Source: Sporosarcina cyprini (GTDB lineage Bacteria; Bacillota; Bacilli; Bacillales_A; Planococcaceae). Taken from it: a stretch of 64,000 bases of DNA. The translations under genes and the position numbers were made by a program. The first letter of the stretch is position 1, and each line of letters starts with the position of its first letter. The notes under the pieces were generated by a model. That model was not told the origin of the DNA, ran no database searches, and saw only the letters and a program-made list of their open reading frames with translations. Of the stretch, positions 8,388-17,861 are shown piece by piece. Location of the stretch: the NCBI RefSeq assembly GCF_022048975.1, contig NZ_JAKMHX010000006.1:1-64000 (forward strand), written 5' to 3'.

Positions 8388-9443
8388 ATGAAGAAAAAAC
8401 GGATAACGTGGGTGGAAATTATGAAAGGATTCTTAATGATCCTTGTCGTTATCGGGCATTATCCAGGAGAGCTCGACTTTCCACTCGCGAAATATATTTA
8501 TTGGTTTCATATGCCTGCATTTTTCATATTAAGCGGATTGTTCTTTAAGCCGGTTTTAGATAAAAAGGATATAAAGCCCACGATTCACAAGCGTTTCATG
8601 CAATTAATCATCCCTTACCTATTTTTCCTTGCTAGTATTACACTAGTCCGTTATGGAATGGAGATTTTTTCTGGCAATTGGAATTTTGAATGGTATCTTA
8701 ATGACTTATGGACACTTGCCATAGGGGGGCGTTTTATTCGAGGAGCATATGGTGTTTTCTGGTTTGTGACGACATTATTCTTCACGTATTTATTATTCAT
8801 GTTGTTGACAACCTACTTCAATCGAATGAAACAGTTTATAATCCTAGGTCTCTTTTATGTTTTCGCACATTTTGAGAGCATCATCGCTATGAAAGTCATC
8901 GGCGGCAAGCCCTCCGAAGCAGCGCAATCGATTCCAATGATTTGGAACATCGATGTTGTGCTGATGGCAATCGTCTATTTTGCAATCGGGTATTATTTCA
9001 AAGATCTGTTGATGGATATTTCAAAACGATGGATGAGTACAGCTGTGTTCCTGAGTGCGACGGCGTTATTGCTCGATCGCTTCAATATCATCGATTATCA
9101 TTTGAGTATGAAATTCTTACGGTATGACCATTTTATATTGGATTTGGTCATTCCCTTATCATTTACAGTCGTATTAGTAGGATGCTTCCAGTTGCTCGCA
9201 GCAAAACTGTCACTCAACTGGCTTAAAAAAATAGAAAATCACTCGCTTTCCATTATGTATTTGCATATATTTGCAGATATTATTTTAAATGATTATTTCA
9301 CGTACGGGCTTATTGGTTACACAACGATTGGGATATTCATTCCTATCATTGTTTCAATTTTAATAAAGAAATTGCTACCTAACGGGAAGATTCTGCTTGG
9401 CGGATTTTCAATCAAGAAAGAAAAGACAGCTATTCCGACGTAA
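8388..9443 (+). CDS. Acyltransferase family 3 membrane protein
   Basis: A 351-residue polytopic protein of the OafA/YrhL-like acyltransferase 3 family. The hallmark opening is WVEIMKGFLMILVVIGHY, with the catalytic-type histidine in the first membrane segment, followed by FHMPAFFILSGLFF. About ten hydrophobic segments follow. Such enzymes O-acetylate surface polymers or sugars, taking acyl groups across the membrane. The start is ATG at 8388, seven bases after GAGGTG; a TTG at 8385 is less likely. A TATAAT at 8352-8357 could be its -10 box, but no good -35 is seen. The gene converges on an SGNH hydrolase, and a shared terminator lies between them; together they could adjust acylation of a cell-surface glycan. 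Confidence 0.85.
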   Translation: MKKKRITWVEIMKGFLMILVVIGHYPGELDFPLAKYIYWFHMPAFFILSGLFFKPVLDKKDIKPTIHKRFMQLIIPYLFFLASITLVRYGMEIFSGNWNFEWYLNDLWTLAIGGRFIRGAYGVFWFVTTLFFTYLLFMLLTTYFNRMKQFIILGLFYVFAHFESIIAMKVIGGKPSEAAQSIPMIWNIDVVLMAIVYFAIGYYFKDLLMDISKRWMSTAVFLSATALLLDRFNIIDYHLSMKFLRYDHFILDLVIPLSFTVVLVGCFQLLAAKLSLNWLKKIENHSLSIMYLHIFADIILNDYFTYGLIGYTTIGIFIPIIVSILIKKLLPNGKILLGGFSIKKEKTAIPT

Positions 9444-9444
9444 A

Positions 9445-9484
9445 AAAATGCTGGACCTCATCTCTGAGGTTCAGCATTTTTTTA
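9445..9484. terminator. Bidirectional terminator
   Basis: AAATGCTGGACCTC and GAGGTTCAGCATTT form a stem around ATCTCT, with A/T runs on both sides. It lies between two convergent genes and could stop transcription from either. Confidence 0.85.
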
Positions 9485-9492
9485 TATTTATT

Positions 9493-10203
9493 TTATTTAG
9501 AGCGAAGCCTATCGACCCAAACTTCATACCCTTTTCCATTTATATGAAGCCCATCAACTGTGAACTGCTTATCCAGTTGCCCGTTTTTATCAATAAAACT
9601 CGAATACAGATCGATATACTTAATTCCCTTATCTTTCGCTATCTGTTGCAAAATACTATTAAATTGCTTCACTTTGTCATTTGTCACTTCATTCCCTAAT
9701 ATCCCGTTATTCACAGGTAGGATTGATTGAATAGCAAGCCTTGTATCTTTTCCTTCAAACGAATCCACGATTTTCTCGACGTTACTTTTAAATACTTCGG
9801 CTTCTGTTCCATAACGGATATCATTGACACCAATCATCAGATACGCCTCTTTGGGGTTGCGGTCCACTATTTCCTGTATCCGATTCAATACACCTTCTGT
9901 CGCATCATTCCGAATTCCTCGATTTAGCACAACTTCACCTGGAAAGTATTCTTGGAATTCTCCGTAATCGGAAATACTGTCACCAATGAACACTTTATCT
10001 ACATTACTAATTGACGAATGTTCAAAGACGCTTTTTTTCGTAAGGTAATAGGCGTAATCCTTCTTAGGAGAAGGTGTTGACTGCTTTTTTGTTTTAACAT
10101 ATTCAAATCCACCGTTATTTTTCACCACATAGCTTCCTGTTCCTAACAACACTACATTTAAAAGTAATGAAATTATTAATATTATATAAACCTTTTCCAA
10201 CAT
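9493..10203 (-). CDS. SGNH/GDSL-family hydrolase, membrane-anchored
   Basis: A 236-residue protein with a single N-terminal hydrophobic segment (about residues 5-27), acting as a signal or anchor, and then an SGNH hydrolase domain. Block I is VFIGDSIS (about 72-79, nucleophile Ser76), block II is the Gly of NRGIRND, block III is IGVNDIRYG, and block V is DGLHINGKG with the catalytic Asp and His. It probably removes acetyl or other acyl groups from an extracellular glycan. The start is ATG at 10203, with GGAGTG six bases upstream; the frame stays open to 10260 but without a ribosome binding site. It converges with the acyltransferase. Confidence 0.85.
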   Translation of the reverse strand: MLEKVYIILIISLLLNVVLLGTGSYVVKNNGGFEYVKTKKQSTPSPKKDYAYYLTKKSVFEHSSISNVDKVFIGDSISDYGEFQEYFPGEVVLNRGIRNDATEGVLNRIQEIVDRNPKEAYLMIGVNDIRYGTEAEVFKSNVEKIVDSFEGKDTRLAIQSILPVNNGILGNEVTNDKVKQFNSILQQIAKDKGIKYIDLYSSFIDKNGQLDKQFTVDGLHINGKGYEVWVDRLRSK

Positions 10204-10260
10204 AAACACTCCTATTTCTAATTGGCTCTGGGATGCTATTCCCGCTGAGTTGCCGAACAA

Positions 10261-10482
10261 AACGCAAAGTTCGCTACGTCCTGTTGCAATGCCTTATTTC
10301 CATGCCTCCTGCAAGCCCCAACCACCGGGCTTTTTCGAAGCAATAGCGCTTCATTATGAAAGGCATGCCTCGAAATACCCGAAACAGCCCATTTTCACTT
10401 GTCATGGCAGCAGCATATCATTCACTACCCTATTAAAATTCAACTATAACATGGCTTATTTTTTCGAACTTTAGCATTTGTC
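10261..10482. other. Gene-poor stretch with an orphan hairpin
   Basis: No convincing gene is seen here. At 10313-10335 the plus strand has AAGCCC and GGGCTT flanking an 8-base loop and followed by TTT, which looks like a weak terminator with no matching plus-strand gene. It may be the tail of a deleted gene. Confidence 0.3.
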
Positions 10483-10608
10483 TTAAGGAAACTCTATGTA
10501 TTGATCTGGCTCTGTATCGTCCCCACGGGATGCCATGCTTTCAGAAAACTTTGCCAGTGTACTTTTGGTTGTTTCATACTCCCTTTTAGTTTCTCCCCAG
10601 TTAACCAT
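10483..10608 (-). CDS. Possible 41-residue small protein
   Basis: A short frame from ATG at 10608 encodes a hydrophilic 41-residue peptide (MVNWGETKREYETTK...), ending FP-stop. A strong GGAGGTGG lies upstream, but 18 bases from this ATG. The same site is seven bases before an ATG at 10621 in another frame, which would encode a different 41-residue peptide. One of the two may be real. It follows the terminator of the amidohydrolase operon and no function is suggested. Confidence 0.25.
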   Translation of the reverse strand: MVNWGETKREYETTKSTLAKFSESMASRGDDTEPDQYIEFP

Positions 10609-10642
10609 GCTGCATGCATCAACACCACCTCCGAAATTCAAT

Positions 10643-10670
10643 ATAAAAAAGGTACTCCGTCGAGTACCTT
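10643..10670 (-). terminator. Terminator of the amidohydrolase operon
   Basis: On the minus strand the stem GGTACTC/GAGTACC around GACG is followed by TTTTTTATA. It begins 51 bases after the stop of the second amidohydrolase gene. Confidence 0.85.
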
Positions 10671-10720
10671 CAAATTAACATTATAAAAGCAATTATTGCA
10701 TTGGCATATCAACAATCCCA

Positions 10721-11944
10721 TTACCGTTTTGAGCTGTATAATTTCCCTCTATGCATCATTTGTCTGTTTTTCGGCAGTCGAGCAACGGCTTCCGCGCTGC
10801 AGCTTGCATCTAAAAACACAAAACTTGCCTCATCCCCAACCATTGGCCACACTTGCTTACCTTCACCATTCAAAGGCGTTACACCTTGCGTAATTAAACT
10901 TACACTTTCGCGTAATGAACGTTCGCTGGATTTCCCTGTATAGTCACAGAAGTTATGCACCTTCTCCAAAACATCTCCAGGCACATAAGGGCTCCAAGAA
11001 TCATAAAAACCGTCGCAGCCTAATGCCACGCTAACGCCTTCCGCTCTCATGATATCTATAGGAATGAGTTGAGAATTTATAGAAATAGGGATAGTAGACA
11101 TAATTTCCACCTGATGCTCACTTAATTTCTTTGCAAATCGCTTTTGCATAGGAGGCGTCAATGCACTTAAACCAAACGCATGACTAAAAGCAGTGGCTCC
11201 CTTATAATCTTGTTCTTTCACCATGTCCAACCATTTATCCATTGTATAGTAGCCGACTTGTCCTCTGTCATGCAGATGCATGTCGACATCCACGTTATAC
11301 TCCTTCGCAATATCCATCGTGACTTGCAAGGATTTTTCGATGTCTTTGTCAATGCCTGCCGGGTCTAGCCCTCCTAAGATTGTGGCACCAGATTCCAGTG
11401 CTTTTCTTAATAAGCCAGGCATTTCTTCATGGGCCAGCAAGCCATGTTGAGGAAACGCGACAATTTCATAGGTTACATATTGTTCATAAGCTTTCAATGC
11501 TTTCTTAACACCTTCTAAATTTTTCAGTTTAATGAAGGGATCAATATTCACATGTGTTCGAATATGGTTCACACCATTACTCAAGTGCAATTCAATCATA
11601 GCAGATGCTCTTTGTTCCACTGTTTCAGCAAGTTCCTCTAACTCTGCTGCTTCAAGTGCCAATCTCTCGGATAAGTTTTTCACAGGACGACAAGCCCGCC
11701 ATCCTAGCGATAAATACGTCTTGTCCAAATGATTATGCATTTCTTTAAAGGCAGGAAGTGCTAACTTCCCTTCCATATCAATGGCATCTGCCTCCGGGAC
11801 ATTTTCAGTTGCGGGAACAATCGCCTCAATGACGCCTTCTTTTGCAACCTGAATATGAAATAAATCGGTAATGGTTTGAATGCCGCCATCATCATATGTT
11901 GTTTCACCAATTTCCAGACGAACGTTTCGCAGCCATGTACTCAT
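10721..11944 (-). CDS. Amidohydrolase, cytosine-deaminase-like (second of a pair)
   Basis: A 407-residue metal-dependent hydrolase of the CodA-like branch. Visible motifs are HNHLDK (metal-binding HxH, about residue 70), FPQHG, DMHLHDR, SHAF and CDGFYDSW with the catalytic-type Asp. It should deaminate or open a cyclic amide, but the substrate is unknown. Compared with its upstream paralogue, the last motif reads CD rather than HD and the first reads HNH rather than HTH, so specificity may differ. The start ATG overlaps the upstream stop by four bases, with GGGGGAG ahead, so the two genes are coupled. No transporter or regulator accompanies them. Confidence 0.8.
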   Translation of the reverse strand: MSTWLRNVRLEIGETTYDDGGIQTITDLFHIQVAKEGVIEAIVPATENVPEADAIDMEGKLALPAFKEMHNHLDKTYLSLGWRACRPVKNLSERLALEAAELEELAETVEQRASAMIELHLSNGVNHIRTHVNIDPFIKLKNLEGVKKALKAYEQYVTYEIVAFPQHGLLAHEEMPGLLRKALESGATILGGLDPAGIDKDIEKSLQVTMDIAKEYNVDVDMHLHDRGQVGYYTMDKWLDMVKEQDYKGATAFSHAFGLSALTPPMQKRFAKKLSEHQVEIMSTIPISINSQLIPIDIMRAEGVSVALGCDGFYDSWSPYVPGDVLEKVHNFCDYTGKSSERSLRESVSLITQGVTPLNGEGKQVWPMVGDEASFVFLDASCSAEAVARLPKNRQMMHRGKLYSSKR

Positions 11945-13188
11945 CGGAACTCCCCCTTTAGCTCTATCTCTTCTTCATGAATGACGTTCCCTTTTGAAAT
12001 CACTGTTGAAATAGGGCATTGTCTCGCAATCAGATGTGCAGAGCTGACTGCATCCACGAGTAACGCATCGGCCGCGTCTCCAACCTTTGGCCATTGTTGC
12101 TCTCCTTTTTCATCTAACGGTGTTATTCCGCCTGTCGCATATTTTAATGACTTTCCAATATGCCACTCATCTATGTAGCCAAAACGTTGGATAAAATGAT
12201 TTAATTTCTGGATCGTATCGCCGCTGCCAAAAGGAGACCAGTGATCAATCAGGCTATCATGCCCAAAAGAAACTTTTACACCCCGGTCATACATATATTT
12301 CACAGGAATTGTAATAGGACCTGCACCAATAGGAACCGTTGTTGTCACGCCGACATCATTCGCAGCCATCCGTTCTATAAGATTGTCTAACGTTTGTTGT
12401 GGCAAATCTGCAAATGCGAATGCGTGACTAATGGTGACCTCATTAGTAAAAGATCTTTGTTCAATTTCATTCAGAATTTGTTGGATTTCAAATTCCCCTA
12501 ATGTGTTTCGATCATGCAAATGAATGTCAATTCCTACATCATATTTTTCTGCTAATTGAAAAGTTGTTCTAATAACTTCCCCACTATTGCGGTCCATAGA
12601 AGCAGGGTCCACCCCACCGATATGAGTTGCACCCATCTGCAATGCTTTTTCAAGGATTGTTAAAAACTCTGGTCCATTGCGTAATACACCATGTTGCGGG
12701 AAAGCAACGATTTCATACGTGATTTGGTCTTCATAACTTTCGAGAACACGTTTCGTTATTTCCATATGTTTCGTTTCAATTTGCGGGTCCACATTTACAT
12801 GTGTACGAATATGCGTATGTCCGTTTTTAATATAATGCCGCACCATTGCATGCGCTCTCTCTTCAGCCATATCCAATTGCTTAGGCAATAAAGTCGCTTC
12901 TTCCTTTAAACGAGTAAAAATTCCTTCTGTAGCTGGATTCGGCGCTTTCCACTCACCACCGAAATAAGTTTTATCAATATGGGTATGCATTTCTCTAAAC
13001 GATGGAACAAGCAGTTGGCGCTTTGCATCTACCACTACAGCACTCTCTGCATCGATCGCTTTAGCTATCTCAATAAATTTGCCCTCTTCCATTAAGACAT
13101 CAAATATGTTCGTATCTGTAGCTGTGACAAACGTTTGGTCATACAAATAGCCTGTCTCCAAACGCACATTCTTTACTAGTAATGTCAA
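11941..13188 (-). CDS. Amidohydrolase, cytosine-deaminase-like (first of a pair)
   Basis: A 415-residue relative of the downstream gene, of the same fold and length. Motifs are MHTHIDKTY (metal-binding HxH), FPQHG, DIHLHDR, SHAFAF and GHDSLIDHWSP. This set is closer to canonical cytosine deaminase/isoguanine deaminase-like enzymes than its partner. The start is taken as TTG at 13188, with GGGGAG eight bases upstream. The pair forms a two-gene operon that ends at the terminator at 10643-10670. Tandem duplication followed by divergence is the simplest history, and the two products could form a hetero-oligomer or act on related substrates. Confidence 0.8.
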   Translation of the reverse strand: MTLLVKNVRLETGYLYDQTFVTATDTNIFDVLMEEGKFIEIAKAIDAESAVVVDAKRQLLVPSFREMHTHIDKTYFGGEWKAPNPATEGIFTRLKEEATLLPKQLDMAEERAHAMVRHYIKNGHTHIRTHVNVDPQIETKHMEITKRVLESYEDQITYEIVAFPQHGVLRNGPEFLTILEKALQMGATHIGGVDPASMDRNSGEVIRTTFQLAEKYDVGIDIHLHDRNTLGEFEIQQILNEIEQRSFTNEVTISHAFAFADLPQQTLDNLIERMAANDVGVTTTVPIGAGPITIPVKYMYDRGVKVSFGHDSLIDHWSPFGSGDTIQKLNHFIQRFGYIDEWHIGKSLKYATGGITPLDEKGEQQWPKVGDAADALLVDAVSSAHLIARQCPISTVISKGNVIHEEEIELKGEFR

Positions 13189-13340
13189 AAGAATCTCTCC
13201 CCTTTTTAATCTTCTTTTAGTATGTAAATAAAAAGAGCAATAATAGTTTTATACGGAGTGACATCCTCAAGTCCCATTGTTTTACTCTTCCATTTTGCTA
13301 ACTGCCTTTCAACATATGCCAGAGAAGGTTGGTGTCACAA

Positions 13341-14051
13341 TTACGCACCCGCTTCTTTCAATATCTGTTGAATTTCCTTATAGCCGCGTCGTTCCGCATG
13401 ATCTAGAGGGGTAACCCCATCTCTATCGGCAATATTGACGTCTGCCCCATGATCAACTAGCAGTTGCACAATCTTTTGATGCCTTTCTCCGCCGTCTCCC
13501 AAGATAACCGCTTCCAATAGCGCAGTCCAATGCAAATTATTAATATGGTTTACGTTTGTATCCGAGTTTGTTACTAGCTCCTCGACAACTTCCACATGTC
13601 CGCGTTCTGAAGCCGGAATTATTGCTATTCCACCATACCGATTTGTTAAGGTCGTATCCGCACCTGCTTGGACAGCAAGCTGAACGATTTCAAGGTATCC
13701 GGCTGCTCCAGCATATAAAAGTACATTATCCAAATTATGATTTCGAATATTTATATCTGCCCCATGTTCAATCAGTGTCTTAACCAGATCTACGTTGTTT
13801 TTCTGCGTTGCAACCATTACTGCTGTATTTCCTTGATGATCTATCGCGTTAATAGTTGCTCCCTCTTCTAATAACTCTATAACTGTTTCTATGTCCCCTT
13901 CTGCTGCGGCAGTAATTAACCGATTTTCCAAATGGGTCCCCTCCTTTTTTTCTACCTGTACTGCTGAACTTTCCTTGGATTCTGGCGCTGCGGTGCATGC
14001 AGTGAGCATCACTACAAGCAAACTAATACTAATTCCTCTCTGCCTCAACAT
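13341..14051 (-). CDS. Ankyrin-repeat lipoprotein
   Basis: A 236-residue protein with a lipoprotein signal (SLLVVMLTAC, lipobox LTAC) and then ankyrin repeats. At least five units are visible, each with the A..G....V..L...GA pattern (AAAEGDIETVIELLEEGA, GNTAVMVATQKNNVDLVKT and so on). It would be anchored on the outer face of the membrane and mediate protein contacts. The start is ATG at 14051, seven bases after GGGGGT; an in-frame TTG at 14066 is part of that binding site. It stands alone between the amidohydrolase operon and the hydroxybutyrate operon, and its partner is unknown. Confidence 0.8.
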   Translation of the reverse strand: MLRQRGISISLLVVMLTACTAAPESKESSAVQVEKKEGTHLENRLITAAAEGDIETVIELLEEGATINAIDHQGNTAVMVATQKNNVDLVKTLIEHGADINIRNHNLDNVLLYAGAAGYLEIVQLAVQAGADTTLTNRYGGIAIIPASERGHVEVVEELVTNSDTNVNHINNLHWTALLEAVILGDGGERHQKIVQLLVDHGADVNIADRDGVTPLDHAERRGYKEIQQILKEAGA

Positions 14052-14173
14052 GTTCTGTACCCCCAATATTCATGTTATCACAAGGACAAACATTCGAAAA
14101 ATATCAATAATACTAGTTTTACTTCTACTTCAAAGAGCGAGATAGTCAGCGTTAGAACATCTATCTCCCCGCA

Positions 14174-14210
14174 ATAAAAAAGTCCCTCTGACGATGATCA
14201 GAGGGATTAG
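14174..14210 (-). terminator. Terminator of the ketone-body operon
   Basis: The stem TCCCTCTGA/TCAGAGGGA is followed on the minus strand by CTTTTTTATT, 55 bases after the stop of the dehydrogenase gene. Confidence 0.85.
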
Positions 14211-14261
14211 GAAAAAATGCAACATATTAAACTTTTTATTGTTACGGTGTATTACACCAAT

Positions 14262-15029
14262 TCACTGCACCGTATACCCGCCATCCAAAACAACCGCCTG
14301 GCCGGTAATCCCTTTGGCGCTGTCGCTTGCTAAATATAGGGTGAGGTCTGCAATTTCCTTCACATCAAGTAATCTCTTTTGTGGAACTAATGGATAAATG
14401 ACTTCGTCTAATACGGATTCTAGCGGAACACCGCGTACCGCTGCCAAGTCTTCTAACTGATTCCGGACGAGAGGTGTATCTACATACCCGGGACAAATAG
14501 CGTTAACCGTAATCCCGTCTGTTGCGGTTTCAAGTGCAGCCACTTTGGTCAGACCGATGACCCCATGTTTGGAGGAGTTGTAGGCAGCCTTTCCGGCAAA
14601 GCCGACCAGTCCGTTAATGGAAGCCATATTTAGTATCCTGCCGAATTTCTGTTTTCTCATATGAGGCAAAACCAATTTTGTTGCAATAAACGGTGCAGTC
14701 AGCATGATTTTCACGAGCAGCTCGAACTTCTCGGTCGGAAAATCCTCGAGCATCGCGACATGCTGCAAGCCCGCATTGTTGATCAAAATATCGATTCTGC
14801 CAAACTGCTCGATCGACGCATCAATCGCTCGCTGAATGTCCAGCTCATCCGTCACATCACACTTCAGACCGATTGCCCGGCTTCCTAAATCTGCTGCAGC
14901 TTCTCGCACCTTTTCTTCATTTAAATCTGTTAGAACGACAAGCGCGCCTTCTTCATAAAAAGCTTTGGATATTTCATAACCAATTCCTTGCGCTGCGCCT
15001 GTAATAAAAAGCACTCTATCTTTCACCAA
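14262..15029 (-). CDS. 3-hydroxybutyrate dehydrogenase (SDR family)
   Basis: A 255-residue short-chain dehydrogenase/reductase. It has the cofactor-binding TGAAQGIG (residues 10-17), NNAG at about 86, the catalytic Ser in MASINGL and YNSSK, and C-terminal VLDGGYTVQ. Length and motifs, such as NAGLQHVA and NAICPGYVDTPLV, match bacterial D-3-hydroxybutyrate dehydrogenase, which interconverts 3-hydroxybutyrate and acetoacetate with NAD. It is the last gene of a four-gene operon with a GntP-type permease and a 3-oxoacid CoA-transferase, a full route from external hydroxybutyrate to acetoacetyl-CoA. The neighbours make the substrate assignment firm. Confidence 0.88.
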   Translation of the reverse strand: MVKDRVLFITGAAQGIGYEISKAFYEEGALVVLTDLNEEKVREAAADLGSRAIGLKCDVTDELDIQRAIDASIEQFGRIDILINNAGLQHVAMLEDFPTEKFELLVKIMLTAPFIATKLVLPHMRKQKFGRILNMASINGLVGFAGKAAYNSSKHGVIGLTKVAALETATDGITVNAICPGYVDTPLVRNQLEDLAAVRGVPLESVLDEVIYPLVPQKRLLDVKEIADLTLYLASDSAKGITGQAVVLDGGYTVQ

Positions 15030-15075
15030 AATAACTCCTCCTTCGACGGGACAACAATCTGAACACTCAATTCAT

Positions 15076-16404
15076 TTAAATACCGAGACCAAGTGAGAAC
15101 AAGATGATGGCAATAATGACGCCGATGACCGGAACAATAACTGTTATGGCCCCCATCGCACCATAGGCGGCACGGTGCGTTTCACCTGCAATCGATTGGA
15201 TCGTCGTCACGACATACCCATTATGCGGCAAGGAATCGAGTGCACCAGATGAAATAGCAACGACACGGTGGAGCGCTTCGGCATTCACACCCATATCCAT
15301 ATAATGCGGAGCTATGAGCGGTAACGCAATGGCTTGGCCGCCAGATGCCGATCCCGTCATCCCAGCAATCACAGATACGGCAATCGCAGCACCAATTAGC
15401 GGAGACCCAGGAATATTCGTCATAATATCGACTGCACTTTGGAACGCAGGAACCGCTTTCGCCACGCCTCCAAAACCAACTACTGCCGCTGTGTTCCCAA
15501 TCGCAATAATTGCACCGAGCGTCCCTGCGGAAATAGCTGCCCCATAATTCTTCGAATATTTTCTGCCTACGAAATACGTGGCGATAATGCCTCCCAAGAG
15601 TGCAACAATTAATGCAGACTGCGCTAACTTATCATGGAAGATGAATGAAATAATGAGCACGATTGCTAGTGGAATCATGGACAGAAAAGGATTTGGCAGC
15701 GGGCGGGACGTATCAAATGCCGGATCTGTCGCACGGCCTTCAAAGCGTTCCCCTTTGTTCACAGCTTTTGTAATCATCCGCTTCAGCCACCAATAGCCGA
15801 AGAATGCCATGAATAAGCCAACAATGATGCTCACTTCCCACCCTGCATATGCATTGGTGCCTAAGTATTCGATCGGAATCCAGTTCTGAATTTCAGGTGA
15901 TCCGGCAGAAGTCATCGTAAACGTAACTGAACCTAATGCCAATGTGGCAGGGATAAATCGCCTCGGCAAATTCGCTTGCTTAAACAAAGAAATCGCCATC
16001 GGATAAACAGAGAAAGCCACTACGAATAGACTGACACCCCCGTAAGTCAGGATAGCACAGGCAAGGACAATTGCCAGAACGGCATACTTCATCCCTAGCT
16101 TCTCGACAGTCCATTTGGCAACCGCATCCGCCGCCCCGCTGTCTTCCATCACTTTCCCGAATACCGCTCCGAGAAGGAACATCAAATACCATGACATGAT
16201 GAAGCTCGTGAATCCGCTCATATAGCTCGTTACGAAATTCGCTTCCCCTTCAGCGGCAAGCTGGGGAAACAGGGACATCCCGCTCGTCAATGCGACAAAC
16301 AATGCTGAAATCGGTCCAGCAATTAATATATTCATACCCCTCATAGTCAAAAAGATTAACAGAGCCAATCCTCCGACTAACCCAATCATTCCCAATATGC
16401 CCAT
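15076..16404 (-). CDS. GntP-family permease (probable hydroxybutyrate importer)
   Basis: A 442-residue, very hydrophobic membrane protein with about 12 predicted segments. It belongs to the gluconate:H+ symporter (GntP) family, with the N-terminal LVGGLALLIFLTMRG and the conserved SGSASGGQAIALPLI region. It lies between the CoA-transferase and the 3-hydroxybutyrate dehydrogenase, 22 bases after scoB, which suggests it imports 3-hydroxybutyrate or acetoacetate rather than gluconate. The substrate is inferred from context only. Confidence 0.85.
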   Translation of the reverse strand: MGILGMIGLVGGLALLIFLTMRGMNILIAGPISALFVALTSGMSLFPQLAAEGEANFVTSYMSGFTSFIMSWYLMFLLGAVFGKVMEDSGAADAVAKWTVEKLGMKYAVLAIVLACAILTYGGVSLFVVAFSVYPMAISLFKQANLPRRFIPATLALGSVTFTMTSAGSPEIQNWIPIEYLGTNAYAGWEVSIIVGLFMAFFGYWWLKRMITKAVNKGERFEGRATDPAFDTSRPLPNPFLSMIPLAIVLIISFIFHDKLAQSALIVALLGGIIATYFVGRKYSKNYGAAISAGTLGAIIAIGNTAAVVGFGGVAKAVPAFQSAVDIMTNIPGSPLIGAAIAVSVIAGMTGSASGGQAIALPLIAPHYMDMGVNAEALHRVVAISSGALDSLPHNGYVVTTIQSIAGETHRAAYGAMGAITVIVPVIGVIIAIILFSLGLGI

Positions 16405-16425
16405 TCATATACCCCCATTTAATTT

Positions 16426-17088
16426 CTAGATAGAAACCTGTTCTCTCGCATTCGTCACGATCAAATCTGCTTCTGTCGAGTCGATGACATCTTGCACGGA
16501 ATACCCTTCAAAGACCTCTTTCAACTCTAGTCCAGCTTGCGTCACTTCAATCAATGCACGTTCCGTAATAATGACATGCACGACCCCTTTGCCTGTCAGC
16601 GGCAACGTACATTCCTTTTTTATTTTCGGCGAGCCATCCTTTGCTACATGATCCATAACGACAATGATTTTCTTTGCGCCATGAACAAGATCCATCGCTC
16701 CGCCCATTCCCTTAATCATCTTTCCCGGGATCATCCAGTTGGCAAGATCCCCTTTCTCTGAAACTTCCATCGCCCCTAATATCGCAACATCAATATGGCC
16801 GCCCCGAATCATGCCAAATGATTCAGCACTGGAAAAGAAAGCCGCGCCCGGAATGGTCGTAATGGTCTCTTTCCCTGCATTGATCAATTCCGGATCAACT
16901 TCGTCTGCACTAGGATAAGGCCCGATTCCAAGCAAGCCGTTTTCCGACTGTAGAATGACTGTTTTGCTTTCTGAAATGAAGTTTGCGACGAGCGTCGGCA
17001 TACCAATTCCCAAATTGACATAGTCCCCATGTCGAATTTCCTGTTCAGCCCGCTTTGCAATCTTCTCTCTACCTGTTAACTCCTTCAT
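16426..17088 (-). CDS. scoB: 3-oxoacid CoA-transferase subunit B
   Basis: A 220-residue beta subunit of succinyl-CoA:3-ketoacid CoA-transferase. The catalytic glutamate lies in [10 protein letters not shown] (about residues 48-57), and [11 protein letters not shown] is the usual N-terminal signature. With subunit A it moves CoA from succinyl-CoA to acetoacetate in the cytoplasm. The gene follows scoA by 17 bases in the same operon. Confidence 0.92.
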   Translation of the reverse strand: MKELTGREKIAKRAEQEIRHGDYVNLGIGMPTLVANFISESKTVILQSENGLLGIGPYPSADEVDPELINAGKETITTIPGAAFFSSAESFGMIRGGHIDVAILGAMEVSEKGDLANWMIPGKMIKGMGGAMDLVHGAKKIIVVMDHVAKDGSPKIKKECTLPLTGKGVVHVIITERALIEVTQAGLELKEVFEGYSVQDVIDSTEADLIVTNAREQVSI

Positions 17089-17105
17089 GCTCCCACTCCC
17101 TATCT

Positions 17106-17798
17106 CTATGAGGATCTGTTTACCAGCCGCTCAATCCTTTTTTCTTGCTCCGCTTGCAGAATCGCTTGCACGTAGATGCTTGGTGTATGCACTTCAGCAG
17201 AATGTATCATTCCCGTCTCTACAATCTCTTCTACTTCAGCGATCGTAAATCTGCCCGCTGCCGCCATCATCGGATTGAAGTTCTGAGCGGTTTTGTGATA
17301 GACGAGATTTCCCAAACGGTCAGATTTTGCTGCTCTTACTAAGGCGTAATCAGCATGCAATGCTTCTTCCAGCACATATTGTTTACCGTTGAACATCCTC
17401 GTCTCTTTTCCTTCCGCGATTACCGTTCCTACACCCGCCGGCGTGAAAAACGCAGGAATTCCGGCACCACCCGCTCGGATTTTCTCCGCTAATGTGCCTT
17501 GCGGCGTTAGCTCTACCTCGATTTCTCCGGATAGCACTTGTCTTTCAAACTCTTTATTCTCACCAACATAAGATCCGATCATTTTCTTGATTTGCCTGTT
17601 CTTCAATAAAAGCCCTAATCCCCAATCATCCACACCGCAATTATTCGAAATGATGGTCAGATCAGTAACGCCCGATTCAACAAGTGCGAGGATCAGCTGC
17701 TCGGGAATGCCGACTAAACCGAATCCACCTACCATGACTGAAGAACCATTTTGTATGGAATGAACTGCTTCTATGGCAGAATCATAAATCGTTTTCAC
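17106..17798 (-). CDS. scoA: 3-oxoacid CoA-transferase subunit A
   Basis: A 230-residue alpha subunit. [16 protein letters not shown] is the CoA-binding signature, followed by [11 protein letters not shown] and [13 protein letters not shown] at the end. It pairs with scoB. The start is taken as GTG at 17798 ([12 protein letters not shown]), eight bases after GGGGAG; an ATG at 17816 is in frame but has no binding site before it. It is the first gene of the operon. Upstream lie a cre-like site, a terminator-like hairpin and three inverted repeats likely to bind the regulator encoded next door. Confidence 0.9.
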   Translation of the reverse strand: MKTIYDSAIEAVHSIQNGSSVMVGGFGLVGIPEQLILALVESGVTDLTIISNNCGVDDWGLGLLLKNRQIKKMIGSYVGENKEFERQVLSGEIEVELTPQGTLAEKIRAGGAGIPAFFTPAGVGTVIAEGKETRMFNGKQYVLEEALHADYALVRAAKSDRLGNLVYHKTAQNFNPMMAAAGRFTIAEVEEIVETGMIHSAEVHTPSIYVQAILQAEQEKRIERLVNRSS

Positions 17799-17836
17799 AT
17801 CCTCTTCTCCCCTCATTTTTGTCTAATTTATTAACG

Positions 17837-17850
17837 ATAAAGCGCTTTCA
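17837..17850. promoter_or_regulatory. cre-like site (CcpA)
   Basis: On the minus strand TGAAAGCGCTTTAT matches the catabolite-responsive element TGAAAGCGCTTTCA at 12 of 14 positions. It sits 39 bases upstream of the scoA start and would allow carbon catabolite repression of the ketone-body operon. Confidence 0.6.
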
Positions 17851-17861
17851 TTCATTTAAAC

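Noticed and set aside
10250..10474. Plus-strand ORF in the gap after the SGNH gene
   Set aside because: Composition is unlike a protein, it has no binding site, and it overlaps the 5' side of the SGNH gene.
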